From Sedimentibacter sp. MB35-C1 (lineage in GTDB: Bacteria > Bacillota > Clostridia > Tissierellales > Sedimentibacteraceae): a DNA stretch of 64,000 bases. How positions within the stretch are numbered: the first letter of the stretch is position 1; each line of letters opens with the position of its first letter. Under the pieces are notes generated by a model. That model did not search any database, was not told the origin of the DNA, and saw only the letters and a program-made list of their open reading frames with translations. Both the position numbers and the translations under genes were made by a program. The DNA is taken from positions 2,356,001-2,420,000 of the forward strand of contig NZ_CP133188.1 in assembly GCF_030913635.1 (NCBI RefSeq), written 5' to 3'. Shown here one piece after another: positions 51,071-60,984 of the stretch.

Positions 51071-51116
51071 AGCAACGGAACGGCTTTTGCCGACCGTGTA
51101 TTTATGATTGTCAATT

Positions 51117-52283
51117 TTATTCCAGATAATCTTTCAATTTTTTGCTTCTGCTTGGGTGTCTGAGCTTTCTCAGAGCCTTTGCTTCAATCTGTCTTATTCT
51201 TTCTCTTGTTACATCAAACTCTTTTCCTACCTCTTCCAACGTTCTTGCTCTTCCGTCATCAAGTCCGAATCTCAATCTAAGAACTTTCTGTTCTCTGTCG
51301 GTCAAAGTATGAAGTACCGATGAAAGTTGTTCCTTAAGAAGAGTGAATGTTGCAACATCAGAAGGTGCTTGCACCTCATCATCAGGAATGAAGTCTCCCA
51401 AATGGCTGTCTTCTTCTTCACCTATAGGAGTTTCAAGTGAAACAGGCTCCTGAGCAATTTTTAATATCTCTCTTACCTTATCCGGTTCCATTTCCATTTC
51501 GAGAGCTATTTCCTCAGGGGTAGCATCTCTTCCCAATTCCTGAAGCAGCTGTCTTTTTATTCTTATGAGCTTATTAATTGTCTCTACCATATGAACCGGT
51601 ATTCTTATTGTTCTTGCTTGGTCTGCAATAGCTCTGGTAATTGCCTGTCTTATCCACCATGTAGCGTATGTGCTGAACTTGAAACCTTTTGTGTAATCAA
51701 ATTTTTCAACAGCCTTGATAAGTCCAAGATTTCCCTCCTGAATAAGGTCAAGAAACAGCATTCCTCTCCCTACATATCGCTTTGCTATGCTTACAACGAG
51801 TCTTAAGTTAGCTTCAGCCAGTCTTTTTTTGGCTTCCTCATCGCCATCCTGCATTCTTTTTGCCAGATCTATTTCTTCACTTGCGGTTAAAAGCGGCACT
51901 TTTCCGATTTCCTTTAGGTACATTCTCACAGGGTCATCAATATTTACACCCTTTAGTATATCATCATCCGTTTGGCTTACAAAAAAATCTGCATCTTCTT
52001 CCTTTGTTTCAGCGCCATCACCGTCATCAACTTTTTCAGGAATCATATCATCTTGGAACCCTAGTATTTCAAGGTCATTATCTTCTGCTTGCTTGTAAAA
52101 ATCATCAATAAATTCAGGATTAATATCCAATTTTTCAAATGATCTCAACACTTCTTTATATGTTATGAATCCGTTTTTTTTGCCTTTTTCTATTAATTTA
52201 TTTTTAATGGAATCTATTTTTTGAAGCATTTCAGCGTTTTTTTCAGACTCATCTTTGGAATTCACATTTTTAGTTTCACCCAT
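51117..52283 (-). CDS. sigA: RNA polymerase primary sigma factor
   Basis: Housekeeping sigma-70 of 388 residues (also called rpoD). Region 1.2 ([17 protein letters not shown]), region 2 with the -10-recognition helix [16 protein letters not shown], region 3 ([20 protein letters not shown]) and region 4 with the -35-binding [20 protein letters not shown] are all intact. The short region 1.1 is typical of Firmicutes. The ATG at 52283 follows GGAGGAGG. It follows dnaG by 3 bp. Confidence 0.98.
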   Translation of the reverse strand: MGETKNVNSKDESEKNAEMLQKIDSIKNKLIEKGKKNGFITYKEVLRSFEKLDINPEFIDDFYKQAEDNDLEILGFQDDMIPEKVDDGDGAETKEEDADFFVSQTDDDILKGVNIDDPVRMYLKEIGKVPLLTASEEIDLAKRMQDGDEEAKKRLAEANLRLVVSIAKRYVGRGMLFLDLIQEGNLGLIKAVEKFDYTKGFKFSTYATWWIRQAITRAIADQARTIRIPVHMVETINKLIRIKRQLLQELGRDATPEEIALEMEMEPDKVREILKIAQEPVSLETPIGEEEDSHLGDFIPDDEVQAPSDVATFTLLKEQLSSVLHTLTDREQKVLRLRFGLDDGRARTLEEVGKEFDVTRERIRQIEAKALRKLRHPSRSKKLKDYLE

Positions 52284-52286
52284 GGG

Positions 52287-54053
52287 CTAATTAACCTCCT
52301 CCTTAGTTGATTTAATTTTTTTAGCGAGGCTAAAAATTTCATTCATAATTTCACCACTTTTTGATGTATTCTCAGATTGTGACAAAGCTTCCGTAAGCAA
52401 AGTTTTCTTATTTTCATAATATTTAATTTTTAATCTTTTAATACAATCTTTGAATAAAGCCTCTAAATTATCATAATCAACATCGTCATACTGCAATAAA
52501 ACTTTAACATCTTCCTTATTTTTTATAATATTATTCAAGCTTTCCTCATCTATACTCATATCATTGATTCTGTATTCATACATTTCTCTAAAAATATTAT
52601 AGTATTCCAAGTCCGTAAATGTGGCTTCATTGACTATCTCTTTTAACTGCAATGCAAAGTCATTGTTTAAGAGTATAAGTTTGATAAGCTTCTCTTCATG
52701 GGATGTTGTAATTTTATTTACCTGAGGCAAGTGCCTTGCAGGCTGTGCAGCTTTAACAAAAGTTTCTTTTCTGTTATTTTTTTTATTAAATTCTTTTATT
52801 ATAGACTCTTTGGAAACACCCACTTTTCTAGATAATTTTTCAAATATTAATTCTTTTTCAATTTCACTGTTCACATATACTATATTGTCAAAAAATTTGT
52901 TTATATATTCAACTTTGTTAGAATTTTCAAAAACTTCTTTATAATGTAATTCTAAAAAGCTATAATAATCAAGAGAATTTTCCAGTAATTTGTCAAATTT
53001 TATTTTTCCAAATTTGTTTAGATACTCGTCAGGGTCTTTGGCATCCTGCATTATTACAACCTTGGCATCAAGATTGTTTTGCTTGAACATATTCATAGCC
53101 TTCAGTGCTGCCTTTTGACCGGCACTATCGGAATCAAAAGTAACATAAAAATTTTTAGAATATCTTTTCATCAATTTAATTTGGTTGTTCGTTAATGATG
53201 TTCCCAAAGCTGCTACGGTGTTATTGTATCCGTATGAATGCATTTTGATTACATCCATGTATCCTTCAACCAAAATGAAATGTTTATCTCTTACATTACC
53301 GCGAGCCAAATTTAATCCGTATAAATTGTAGCCCTTATTAAAAATCTGTGTTTCGGGAGAATTTAAATATTTTGGAAGTGAATCATCCAGAACTCTACCT
53401 CCAAAACCTATTATTCTGTCTTTCAAATCAAAAATTGGGAACATTACTCTGTTTCTGAACCGGTCATAATAAGAATTGTAGTTCTTGCTCTTTATTATAA
53501 GTCCTGTCTTTAAAATTTCTTCTTCTATATAACCTTTATGTGTCAAATATTTTAGCAAATTATCCCATTGGTTTATAGCATATCCAATTCCAAATTTTTT
53601 TATTACAGGAACGTCAATTTTTCTGGATTTTAAGTACTTTATAACCTGTGGGCTGCTTTTCATGTTTTCAAAAAAATACAGTGCAGCATCACGGTTAATC
53701 TTATAAAGCCTCTCTGCAAGTTGGCGGCTTTCATTATTCTTTGAATACGAGTTTGTTTCCTCCAAAACTATTCCGGCTTTTCGCGCCAAGTACTCGGCTG
53801 CTTCTACAAATGTAAAGTTTTTATACTTTGTAAGGAAGCTTATACTGTCACCACTTTCACCGCAGCCGAAGCAGTGAAACATTTGTTTCTCCGGAGAAAC
53901 AATAAATGAAGGAGTTTTTTCCTTGTGAAAGGGGCAATTAGTGTTGTAATTACTGCCTGCCTTTTTTAGCGGCAAAAATTCTTCTATTACATCTACTATA
54001 TTGTTTTCATCCAGAATTCTTTTTATTACATCAGAATCCAATTTATAGGGCAT
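52287..54053 (-). CDS. dnaG: DNA primase
   Basis: Makes RNA primers for replication. The 588-residue protein has a CHC2 zinc finger (Cys40, His43, Cys61, Cys64), the TOPRIM core with LVEGYMDVIKMH and DSDSAGQKAALKAM, and a C-terminal DnaB-binding region. Normal length. The ATG at 54053 has a GGTGAT site. A consensus sigma-A promoter lies directly upstream and serves dnaG-sigA. Confidence 0.98.
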   Translation of the reverse strand: MPYKLDSDVIKRILDENNIVDVIEEFLPLKKAGSNYNTNCPFHKEKTPSFIVSPEKQMFHCFGCGESGDSISFLTKYKNFTFVEAAEYLARKAGIVLEETNSYSKNNESRQLAERLYKINRDAALYFFENMKSSPQVIKYLKSRKIDVPVIKKFGIGYAINQWDNLLKYLTHKGYIEEEILKTGLIIKSKNYNSYYDRFRNRVMFPIFDLKDRIIGFGGRVLDDSLPKYLNSPETQIFNKGYNLYGLNLARGNVRDKHFILVEGYMDVIKMHSYGYNNTVAALGTSLTNNQIKLMKRYSKNFYVTFDSDSAGQKAALKAMNMFKQNNLDAKVVIMQDAKDPDEYLNKFGKIKFDKLLENSLDYYSFLELHYKEVFENSNKVEYINKFFDNIVYVNSEIEKELIFEKLSRKVGVSKESIIKEFNKKNNRKETFVKAAQPARHLPQVNKITTSHEEKLIKLILLNNDFALQLKEIVNEATFTDLEYYNIFREMYEYRINDMSIDEESLNNIIKNKEDVKVLLQYDDVDYDNLEALFKDCIKRLKIKYYENKKTLLTEALSQSENTSKSGEIMNEIFSLAKKIKSTKEEVN

Positions 54054-54084
54054 ACTATCACCATTATGTTCACGTTGAAACTAA

Positions 54085-54113
54085 ATTATATTACAACAAA
54101 ATAAGCTTGTCAA
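54085..54113 (-). promoter_or_regulatory. Consensus sigma-A promoter of dnaG-sigA
   Basis: Minus-strand -35 TTGACA (54108-54113) and -10 TATAAT (54085-54090), both perfect, with 17-bp spacing. The transcript would begin near 54078, about 25 nt before the dnaG ATG. Confidence 0.88.
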
Positions 54114-54121
54114 CAATTTTT

Positions 54122-55135
54122 TTATTGTCGCCAAGGCTTTGGTATATACAATTCTTCAAATATCTTCATTGCATAGCGGTCTGTCATTCCCGCAATATAA
54201 TCTTTAATTATCTCACTTTTGCTGAAATTATTATTGTTATATATTTTTATATAAAAATCCGGGAGAGCTTCAAAATGCTTCGCGTAATATTCAAATATTT
54301 TACTTATTATAAAAATAGACTTATCTTCTTCACTTTTAGCTATCTTATTGTAATAGACGTTTTTAAACAGAAAATCTCTGAGCTTAAGAGTGTAATTATT
54401 TATTTCATCGCTCATGGATATAATATTTTTATCCATGCTGTTACTGATTATGTCTGTAATCATGGTATTGATTCTTTGACCGTGGGTAAAACCCAGGACG
54501 CTGAGATATATTTCCGGTATGTCACTGTGCTTTATAATCCCGGCTCTTACCGCATCATCTATATCGTGGTTAATATAAGCTATTTTATCAGAGATTCTTA
54601 CAATTTGCCCTTCTAATGTTTCAGGGCTGCCACCGAGGGGATGATTGAGAATTCCATCCTTCACTTCATATGTAAGATTAAGTCCATAATTTTCGTTTCT
54701 TAACTCCAAAAGTTCGACAACCCTCAGGCTTTGTTCATTATGCCTGAATCCTGTCTCGCACAACTTGTTTAATATTCTTTCACCTGTGTGACCGAATGGA
54801 GTATGCCCCAGATCGTGCCCCAGAGCTATTGCTTCTGTAAGATCCTCATTCAGGCCCAGACTTCTTGCAATTGTCCTGGAAATCTGTGATACTTCAAGTG
54901 TGTGAGTAAGCCGTGTTCTGTAATGGTCTCCTTCCGGCGACAAAAAAACCTGAGTTTTATGCTTAAGTCTTCTAAAAGCCTTAGAATGCAAAATTCTGTC
55001 TCTGTCCCTCTGGTATTCAGTCCTTATATCACATTTCGGCTCCTCATCTTTTCTGCCGCGGGAATATCTGCTTTTGGCAGCTAACGGAGATAAATGTTCA
55101 ATTTCAAACTGTTCGCATTTTTCTCTTATATTCAT
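54122..55135 (-). CDS. dGTP triphosphohydrolase-like HD-domain protein
   Basis: HD-superfamily phosphohydrolase of 337 residues, Dgt type, proposed to hydrolyse dGTP to deoxyguanosine and triphosphate. RDRDRILHSKAFRRLKHKTQVF, then THTLEVSQISRTIARSLGLNEDLTEAIALGHDLGHTPFGHTGE gives the metal-binding H...HD...D residues. The ATG at 55135 is preferred; two GTG codons precede it. It stands between ppsR and dnaG, an insertion relative to Bacillus. Confidence 0.92.
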   Translation of the reverse strand: MNIREKCEQFEIEHLSPLAAKSRYSRGRKDEEPKCDIRTEYQRDRDRILHSKAFRRLKHKTQVFLSPEGDHYRTRLTHTLEVSQISRTIARSLGLNEDLTEAIALGHDLGHTPFGHTGERILNKLCETGFRHNEQSLRVVELLELRNENYGLNLTYEVKDGILNHPLGGSPETLEGQIVRISDKIAYINHDIDDAVRAGIIKHSDIPEIYLSVLGFTHGQRINTMITDIISNSMDKNIISMSDEINNYTLKLRDFLFKNVYYNKIAKSEEDKSIFIISKIFEYYAKHFEALPDFYIKIYNNNNFSKSEIIKDYIAGMTDRYAMKIFEELYIPKPWRQ

Positions 55136-55149
55136 CCGCACCACTTTCC

Positions 55150-55959
55150 TTACTTGTTGTTTTCAGAAATATAATCAAGTATAATCGATGCCGTTTCCTC
55201 CACAGCTTTGTCTGTAGTGTCAATAACCTTGCACTTCAGACTTTTCATTACTCTTACGGCATATTCAAGTTCTTCGAAAATTCTCTCCATGTTAGCATAG
55301 TTTGCTGTATCTTTAAGTCCCATTGCCTTAAGTCGCTCTCGTCTTATTTTATTGAGATTTTCTATATTTAACGTTAATCCGATTATTTTTTTTGGCGATA
55401 TAAGCTTAAGTTCATCAGGAAGGCTTACCTCCGGAACAAGGGGTATGTTTGCGACTTTCAGGTTTTTATGTGCAAGGTACATTGATAGAGGTGTTTTTGA
55501 GGTTCTAGATACTCCCACAAGAACAATGTCTGCCAGAAGAATTCCTCGCGTATCTTTTCCGTCATCATATTTAACGGCAAACTCAACCGCTTCAACCTTT
55601 TTAAAATATTTTTCGTCCAGTTTTCTCAAAAGACCGGGTTCCTGCTTCGGAGAAACTCCCAGCTGTTTAACGAGCGGCAAAAGAACAGGTGTCATAATAT
55701 CCACCGCACCTATATTATGCTCGAACGCCCTTTGCATCAAATAATCTCTAAGATCTTCAACTACAAGCGTAAAAACAATAAACGAATTTTCTTTGGATGC
55801 TTTATCGATTAAATTATCAATTGCTTCCTTGTCATTGATATATGAAACTCTTTTTATATCAAAATCTGCTATATCAAACTGCCTTATAACAGCTTTAGAA
55901 ACTTGTTCGGCAGTTTCTCCCAGTGAGTCTGAAACTGCATAAATATTTATTTTTTCCAT
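55150..55959 (-). CDS. ppsR: PPDK regulatory protein, kinase/pyrophosphorylase (YqfL)
   Basis: Bifunctional regulator of 269 residues that inactivates pyruvate, phosphate dikinase by ADP-dependent phosphorylation and reactivates it by Pi-dependent dephosphorylation. The P-loop-like GVSRTSKTPLS (near 149-159) is the family mark; SDSLGETAEQV begins the protein. It is linked to ccpN and may regulate its activity, as reported for Bacillus. The PPDK gene is not in the window. Confidence 0.93.
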   Translation of the reverse strand: MEKINIYAVSDSLGETAEQVSKAVIRQFDIADFDIKRVSYINDKEAIDNLIDKASKENSFIVFTLVVEDLRDYLMQRAFEHNIGAVDIMTPVLLPLVKQLGVSPKQEPGLLRKLDEKYFKKVEAVEFAVKYDDGKDTRGILLADIVLVGVSRTSKTPLSMYLAHKNLKVANIPLVPEVSLPDELKLISPKKIIGLTLNIENLNKIRRERLKAMGLKDTANYANMERIFEELEYAVRVMKSLKCKVIDTTDKAVEETASIILDYISENNK

Positions 55960-55968
55960 AGCTACCTC

Positions 55969-56586
55969 TTACTTGGATATTTCCAAAAGAACTTTTGTTA
56001 TATTTGTCTTTGATATACGACCAAAGGCTTTGATTTTACCGTTTGGCATATTTGTAATTATCGGAACACAGTCTACCTCATTTTCAATTATTTTTTCTGC
56101 CGCATCTATTATCGAATCGTCCTCTGTGCAATATACAATTTTAGGCATCCTCGTCATGATTACGCCAACCGGTATACTGGTTAAATCTTTCCCTCCCATT
56201 GCTGATTTCAGCAAGTCTTTCCTTGATATTACTCCCTTGAGAGCATCATCTTCTACAACAAAAAGCGTGCCGACATTCTCAAGAAACAAAGTAACAATCG
56301 CATCATAAACACTTGTGTTCTCAGATACGTTTATGGGAAGTGATTTTATTTCCGATACTTTAATTGCAGATAGTTTTTCTATTATATCTTTGTTATTTTT
56401 TTTATTAGATATATAGTATCCTACTTTAGGCTTTGCATCAATCAAGCCGCACATTGAGAGAACTGCCAAGTCCGGTCTGAGGGTCGCTCTTGTAAGGCCA
56501 ATCTTTTCAGCAATAGACTCTCCGGTTATTGGCTGATGCTTTTCAATTATTTCAACAATTTTGTTTTGTCTATCTGATAATTTAAT
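55969..56586 (-). CDS. ccpN: CcpN-type repressor with HTH and CBS pair; start codon probably ATT
   Basis: DNA-binding repressor of gluconeogenic genes in Bacillus, about 205 residues. The N-terminal winged HTH (IVEIIEKHQPITGESIAE, then TRATLRPDLAVLSM) is followed by two CBS domains (about 70-200). The only ATG/GTG/TTG in frame that is open is TTG at 56469, which would delete the HTH. The homologous start position has ATT at 56584-56586, with an excellent AAAGGGGAG (56593-56601) 6 nt before it. The neighbours glyQS and ppsR match the Bacillus locus. Confidence 0.88.
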   Translation of the reverse strand: MKLSDRQNKIVEIIEKHQPITGESIAEKIGLTRATLRPDLAVLSMCGLIDAKPKVGYYISNKKNNKDIIEKLSAIKVSEIKSLPINVSENTSVYDAIVTLFLENVGTLFVVEDDALKGVISRKDLLKSAMGGKDLTSIPVGVIMTRMPKIVYCTEDDSIIDAAEKIIENEVDCVPIITNMPNGKIKAFGRISKTNITKVLLEISK

Positions 56587-56672
56587 AGGAATCTCCCCTT
56601 TCGCGACATCTGTCGAATAACAGAAAACTTATTTTCTATCCTTCGACAGATGCACACTATGTTATCATTTAT

Positions 56673-58067
56673 CTAAAAAGCTATTTTTTCATTTATAAAC
56701 TGTACTAAATCAGTTATTTTTACCCTTACCTGTTCCATAGTATCTCGATCTCTTACTGTTACAGATCCCTGCTCCATGGATTCGAAGTCATACGTTATGC
56801 AATAAGGAGTGCCGATTTCATCGTGTCTTCTGTATCTTTTACCGATGCTTCCCGCATCATCATAATCCACATTAAAATGTTTTTGAAGCGTATGGTACAG
56901 CTCAGTTGCAGGCTCGCTAAGCTTCTTTGTCAGAGGGAATATTGCTGCCTTATACGGAGCTAATGCAGGGTGAAGTTTCAGCATTGACCTTTCTGTTCCG
57001 TCTTCTAAAGTTTCTTCCTTGTACGCATCCAGTAATAATGCAAGCATTACTCTGTCAGCACCCAATGATGGTTCAATACAGTATGGTACGTATTTTTCAT
57101 TGGTAACAGGATCCTGATAAGATAAATCTTCTCCTGAAGTACTCATGTGAGCCTTTAAGTCAAAATCTGTTCTGTCCGCAACTCCCCAAAGCTCTCCCCA
57201 ACCAAACGGATACAGATATTCAATATCAGATGTTGCATTGCTGTAGTGAGATAATTCAGCCTGCTCATGATCTCTGAATCGAACATTTTCTTTCGTCATT
57301 CCAAGACTGAGCAACCAGTTCATGCAGAATTCTTTCCAATAATAGAACCACTCTAGGTCTTCTCCGGGCTTGCAGAAAAATTCAAGTTCCATCTGTTCAA
57401 ATTCTCTGGTTCTAAATGTAAAATTGCCGGGAGTAATTTCATTTCTAAATGATTTTCCTATTTGACCTATACCGAAAGGTATTTTTTTTCTTGTAGAACG
57501 TGCAACATTTTTGAAATTTACAAATATGCCCTGTGCTGTTTCAGGTCTCAAATATATCTCCGACTGAGAATCTTCAGTTACACCCTGAAACGTTTTAAAC
57601 ATAAGATTGAATTTTCTTATAGCAGTAAAGTTTGTTGACTTGCATTCCGGACATTTAATATTATTTTCTGCAATGTATTCTTCCATTTGATTATTTGTCC
57701 ATCCGTCAACCACTTGAAATTCATTTTTTTCATGCATATAGTCTTCAATCAATTTATCAGCTCTAAATCTGGATTTACAGTCTTTGCAGTCCATAAGAGG
57801 ATCGCTGAATCCTCCAACGTGCCCTGAAGCTACCCAAGTTGTAGGGTTCATCAGTATTGCTGCATCCAGTCCTACATTGTGCGGACTTTCCTGGATAAAT
57901 TTCTTCCACCATGCTTTTTTAACATTGTTTTTTATTTCAACGCCCAAAGGGCCATAATCCCATGTATTTGCCAATCCCCCGTAAATTTCTGATCCCGGGA
58001 ATATAATACCCCTTGATTTAGATAGTGAAACAAGTTTTTCTAATTTGTTCTTTTCTTTTTTTGCCAT
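56673..58067 (-). CDS. glyQS: Glycyl-tRNA synthetase (class II, dimeric)
   Basis: Charges tRNA-Gly with glycine. The 464-residue single-chain form has motif 2 [25 protein letters not shown], motif 3 near [12 protein letters not shown], and a zinc-ribbon-like insert (CKDCKSRF and CPECKST). The ATG at 58067 follows GGAGG; an ATG at 58079 would overlap that site. The T-box leader upstream confirms glycine-tRNA control. Confidence 0.98.
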   Translation of the reverse strand: MAKKEKNKLEKLVSLSKSRGIIFPGSEIYGGLANTWDYGPLGVEIKNNVKKAWWKKFIQESPHNVGLDAAILMNPTTWVASGHVGGFSDPLMDCKDCKSRFRADKLIEDYMHEKNEFQVVDGWTNNQMEEYIAENNIKCPECKSTNFTAIRKFNLMFKTFQGVTEDSQSEIYLRPETAQGIFVNFKNVARSTRKKIPFGIGQIGKSFRNEITPGNFTFRTREFEQMELEFFCKPGEDLEWFYYWKEFCMNWLLSLGMTKENVRFRDHEQAELSHYSNATSDIEYLYPFGWGELWGVADRTDFDLKAHMSTSGEDLSYQDPVTNEKYVPYCIEPSLGADRVMLALLLDAYKEETLEDGTERSMLKLHPALAPYKAAIFPLTKKLSEPATELYHTLQKHFNVDYDDAGSIGKRYRRHDEIGTPYCITYDFESMEQGSVTVRDRDTMEQVRVKITDLVQFINEKIAF

Positions 58068-58152
58068 GACAGCCTCCATTTAATGTGATATTTTCTAAGG
58101 ATAAAAAATTTTCGGTGACAAGCCAATTTAACGATCTAATTATGTAAACACA

Positions 58153-58352
58153 AAAAATCTTTCATCCCATATAGGGACGAAAGATTAATTCCGCGGTTCC
58201 ACCCTATTTGACAAAGCAATCGCTTTGTCCTCTTTAAACAAAGGACTCAAAAGCTCCCTTCACCTATGCGTTAATATCAGCTTTCACCTAATCTGACTCT
58301 CTAAGAATTTCTGCATAGATTACTCTTCTTTATCACAGTCTCAACATTAACT
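58153..58352 (-). ncRNA. T-box riboswitch, glycine
   Basis: The T-box sequence AGGGTGGAACCGCGG lies at 58191-58205 on the minus strand. Upstream are AGAGAGTCAG and GGTGAAAGCTG of stem I, a CTATGC/GCATAG helix, a stem III (GACAAAGC-GATT-GCTTTGTC) and GAAGGGAGC, where GGG or GGA can be the glycine specifier. The terminator is AATCTTTCGTCCC/GGGATGAAAGATT (58156-58186) with a TTTTTG tail. Uncharged tRNA-Gly stabilises the antiterminator and turns on glyQS. Confidence 0.95.
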
Positions 58353-58354
58353 AT

Positions 58355-58383
58355 AATGTAACAAAATTACGTTTTTATGTCAA
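58355..58383 (-). promoter_or_regulatory. Promoter of the T-box-glyQS transcript
   Basis: Minus-strand -35 TTGACA (58378-58383) and -10 TACATT (58355-58360), 17-bp spacing. It starts directly at the 5' end of the T-box leader. Confidence 0.78.
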
Positions 58384-58390
58384 GAACAAT

Positions 58391-58939
58391 TTAGAGTTCA
58401 TCTTTATTTTTATTGATTGAGTCGGATATATCCTCTTTAAAGTCGGTGGCTCCCTGTTTAATGTCATCTCTAAAGTTTTCGGCTCCGTGTTTCATATCTT
58501 GCATTACATCCTTGACTGCATCCATTCCCTGGTCAACTTTTTGACCAAGATCAACCACTTTGCCGTCAGTCTGTGTAATTTCAACCGAGCACTGAGTCAG
58601 AAGCGCTGCGGTAATACCTGCAGCCGATAAAAAAGGAGCAATAAAAGCACCTATCAATCCTGCTGTTACAGGTACATTGATTATAGTTTCGTTATTTTTC
58701 TTTATTGTCAATTTAGTTGCATTACCTTTTGCTAAAATATCTTTCAGCTGATTTAGTATCTGTTCACCTTTGTTTGGTCCGTTTTGAGAATTGCTCTGAT
58801 GTTTGCCTTGGTTTTCTATCAGAATAATTGCTTCAAGAACGTCTCCGTTTGCATCCTCAAGAGCCTGTTTAGCTGTTGAATAGTCAGTATTTGTTCGTTT
58901 AAGAATATCATCGATTTTTTGTAGTTTGTCGTTTTCCAT
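58391..58939 (-). CDS. DUF4342 domain protein with UBA-like N terminus
   Basis: Protein of 182 residues. Residues 5-45 resemble a UBA/TS-N three-helix fold (LKRTNTDYSTAKQALEDANGDVLEAIILIE), like the N terminus of EF-Ts. The middle has a DUF4342-like strand segment (ATKLTIKKNNETIINVPVTAG) and a Gly/Ala-rich hydrophobic hairpin (about 90-114), and the tail is an amphipathic Lys/Asp helix. It lies between recO and glyQS. Function unknown. Confidence 0.75.
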   Translation of the reverse strand: MENDKLQKIDDILKRTNTDYSTAKQALEDANGDVLEAIILIENQGKHQSNSQNGPNKGEQILNQLKDILAKGNATKLTIKKNNETIINVPVTAGLIGAFIAPFLSAAGITAALLTQCSVEITQTDGKVVDLGQKVDQGMDAVKDVMQDMKHGAENFRDDIKQGATDFKEDISDSINKNKDEL

Positions 58940-58955
58940 ATGTTATCCTTTCTTT

Positions 58956-59669
58956 TCATAGTAACTTTAATGTGGCAAAGCTGTTTTTACCGATATAATA
59001 AAACAGGAAATTCCTAATTAATTGTAAGAGCTTTTGGTTTATTTCAACAGAGCCAATATTTTCAAACCTTGTTCTTAAAATTTTTTCCATAGTTAGTATT
59101 TCACTATAAGTTACATTTATTCCATTTCCATAATTTACGCACTCATTGCAAAACAAGCCGCCATCCTTAATGGAAAACAATGACTGATTTTCAATTTCCT
59201 TTCCACAAGACAGGCAATACTTTAAGCCGGGCATGTATCCCAGCATGGATACAAGTTTAAGTTCATATGCCGCAGTCAATTTATCAAAATCCTTTGTAAA
59301 CACCGACAGGTGATGAAGCACAGCTACAGTCATATCAAAAATGCGCATATCATATTCATTTTCCTGAGCCACATAGCTAATAAGTTCTAAAATATAATTA
59401 CCGTAAAAAAAAGCGTCTATATTATTTTTTAGATTGTAAAAATTGTCTATAAGCTCAGCAGATGTCATAATATACATATCTCTGGATATTGTCATGGAAC
59501 ATTTGGAGTGCGCAAAAAGCTGTGAAGCATTTATTAAGCGAGAAATGCTTTTTTTTGAACCTTTTGACATAATTTGTATCTTTCCTCTTGTCCTTGACAG
59601 CGCATGAAGAATTTTATCATTTTCCTTATAGCTTACTTCCTTTACCACAAGAATTTCATCAGTTATCAT
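58956..59669 (-). CDS. recO: DNA repair protein RecO
   Basis: Recombination mediator of 237 residues that loads RecA with RecF and RecR. An OB-fold N-terminal domain is followed by a zinc-binding region with Cys pairs (CLSCGKEI...LFCNEC near 156-176). The ATG at 59669 overlaps the era stop (ATGA). The era-recO order is widely conserved. Confidence 0.95.
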   Translation of the reverse strand: MITDEILVVKEVSYKENDKILHALSRTRGKIQIMSKGSKKSISRLINASQLFAHSKCSMTISRDMYIMTSAELIDNFYNLKNNIDAFFYGNYILELISYVAQENEYDMRIFDMTVAVLHHLSVFTKDFDKLTAAYELKLVSMLGYMPGLKYCLSCGKEIENQSLFSIKDGGLFCNECVNYGNGINVTYSEILTMEKILRTRFENIGSVEINQKLLQLIRNFLFYYIGKNSFATLKLL

Positions 59670-60556
59670 TTTTTATCGTATCCCAGCGTTCTCAGCAGGT
59701 AGTTGTTATCTCTCCAATTTTCAGATATTTTTACAAAAAGCTGAAGGTTTACCTGACTGCCCAAAAGTCCTTCTATATCCTCTCTTGCGCTCTTTCCTAT
59801 ACCTTTGATTTTTCTTCCGTCCTTGCCTATGATAATACTTTTATGAGACTTTCTTTCGCAAAGTATATTTGCACGTATGTCCACAAGGTTCCTGTTCTTT
59901 CTCTCCTTCATTTCCTCAACTTCAATAGCTATGCCGTGAGGAACCTCTTCCTGAAGGTACATTAAAGCTTTTTCTCTTATTATTTCAGCAACCACGAATC
60001 TTTCAGGTCTGTCTGTTATATAATCCGAAGGAAAGTACATGGGGCCAGGTTTTAAATATTTTATTATAAGCTTTATTAATGAGTCCACGCCTACGTTTTT
60101 TAGAGCAGACATCGGAAGTATGTCATCGAACAGCTTATACTTATCAAACTCCTTTGCCATTCTTACTACATCTTCTTTGTCAAATTTATCTACTTTGTTT
60201 ATAACAAGTATTTTTTTAGCTTTTAGCCCCTTAATTTTTTCAATTATAAATTCATCTCCAGGCCCTATTTTATTAAATTCATCCGTAAGCATTATCAATA
60301 CGTCCATTTCTTCTAATGCCGTATCTACCTCATAATTCATGAACTCTCCCAGCTGATTTTTAGGCTTGTGAATACCCGGAGTATCTATGAAAACAATCTG
60401 AGCCTCATCATCGGTGTAGACTGTTCTTATTTTGTTTCTTGTAGTCTGCGGTTTATTCGACATTATGGAAATCTTTTCACCTATCATTGAGTTCATAAGC
60501 GTAGATTTTCCTACGTTTGGTCTTCCTATTATTGTAACGAATCCTGATTTAAACAT
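59666..60556 (-). CDS. era: GTPase Era
   Basis: Ribosome-assembly GTPase of 296 residues that binds 16S rRNA. The G1 motif is GRPNVGKST (11-19), then DTPG (58-61), NKVD (near 121-124) and SA; the C-terminal KH domain contains SIIIGKDGRKIKGIGKSAREDIE. Normal length. The ATG at 60556 has AGAGGA upstream. Confidence 0.98.
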   Translation of the reverse strand: MFKSGFVTIIGRPNVGKSTLMNSMIGEKISIMSNKPQTTRNKIRTVYTDDEAQIVFIDTPGIHKPKNQLGEFMNYEVDTALEEMDVLIMLTDEFNKIGPGDEFIIEKIKGLKAKKILVINKVDKFDKEDVVRMAKEFDKYKLFDDILPMSALKNVGVDSLIKLIIKYLKPGPMYFPSDYITDRPERFVVAEIIREKALMYLQEEVPHGIAIEVEEMKERKNRNLVDIRANILCERKSHKSIIIGKDGRKIKGIGKSAREDIEGLLGSQVNLQLFVKISENWRDNNYLLRTLGYDKK

Positions 60557-60574
60557 TCTTTTCCTCTTTCGTTT

Positions 60575-60967
60575 TTATTCTAAATCCTCCGGCCCAAAAC
60601 TATTAGGCAGGAGCTCATCTAATGTATATACTTTGTATGAATCTATGCTTTTGGCACATATAACCTTTATATTTCTTCCAAATTCAACTAAAAACTGCCT
60701 GCAAACTCCGCAAGGAAATGAAGTCTTTGTTTCGCTTCCGATAACGGCAATTTTTTCAATATCTCGGTAACCTTCGGATATGCACTTGGAAACGGCTACT
60801 CTTTCAGCACAAATTGTAGGAGAGTAGGAAGCCGATTCTATATTGCAGCCGGTAAAAACTTTGCCGCTTTTAGTAAACACAGCTGCTCCTACCTTGAATT
60901 TAGAATAAGGGCTGTAAGATTTTTCTCTCGCTTCTATAGCTATTTTTATCAATAATTTATCTTCCAT
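60575..60967 (-). CDS. cdd: Cytidine deaminase
   Basis: Zinc enzyme of 130 residues turning cytidine into uridine in pyrimidine salvage. The zinc and catalytic residues are Cys53-Ala-Glu55 (TICAERVA) and Cys86/Cys89 (PCGVC). The ATG at 60967 has AAAAGGATG upstream. It sits before era as in Bacillus, where dgkA precedes it; dgkA is absent here. Confidence 0.97.
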   Translation of the reverse strand: MEDKLLIKIAIEAREKSYSPYSKFKVGAAVFTKSGKVFTGCNIESASYSPTICAERVAVSKCISEGYRDIEKIAVIGSETKTSFPCGVCRQFLVEFGRNIKVICAKSIDSYKVYTLDELLPNSFGPEDLE

Positions 60968-60984
60968 ACTATCATCCTTTTTAT

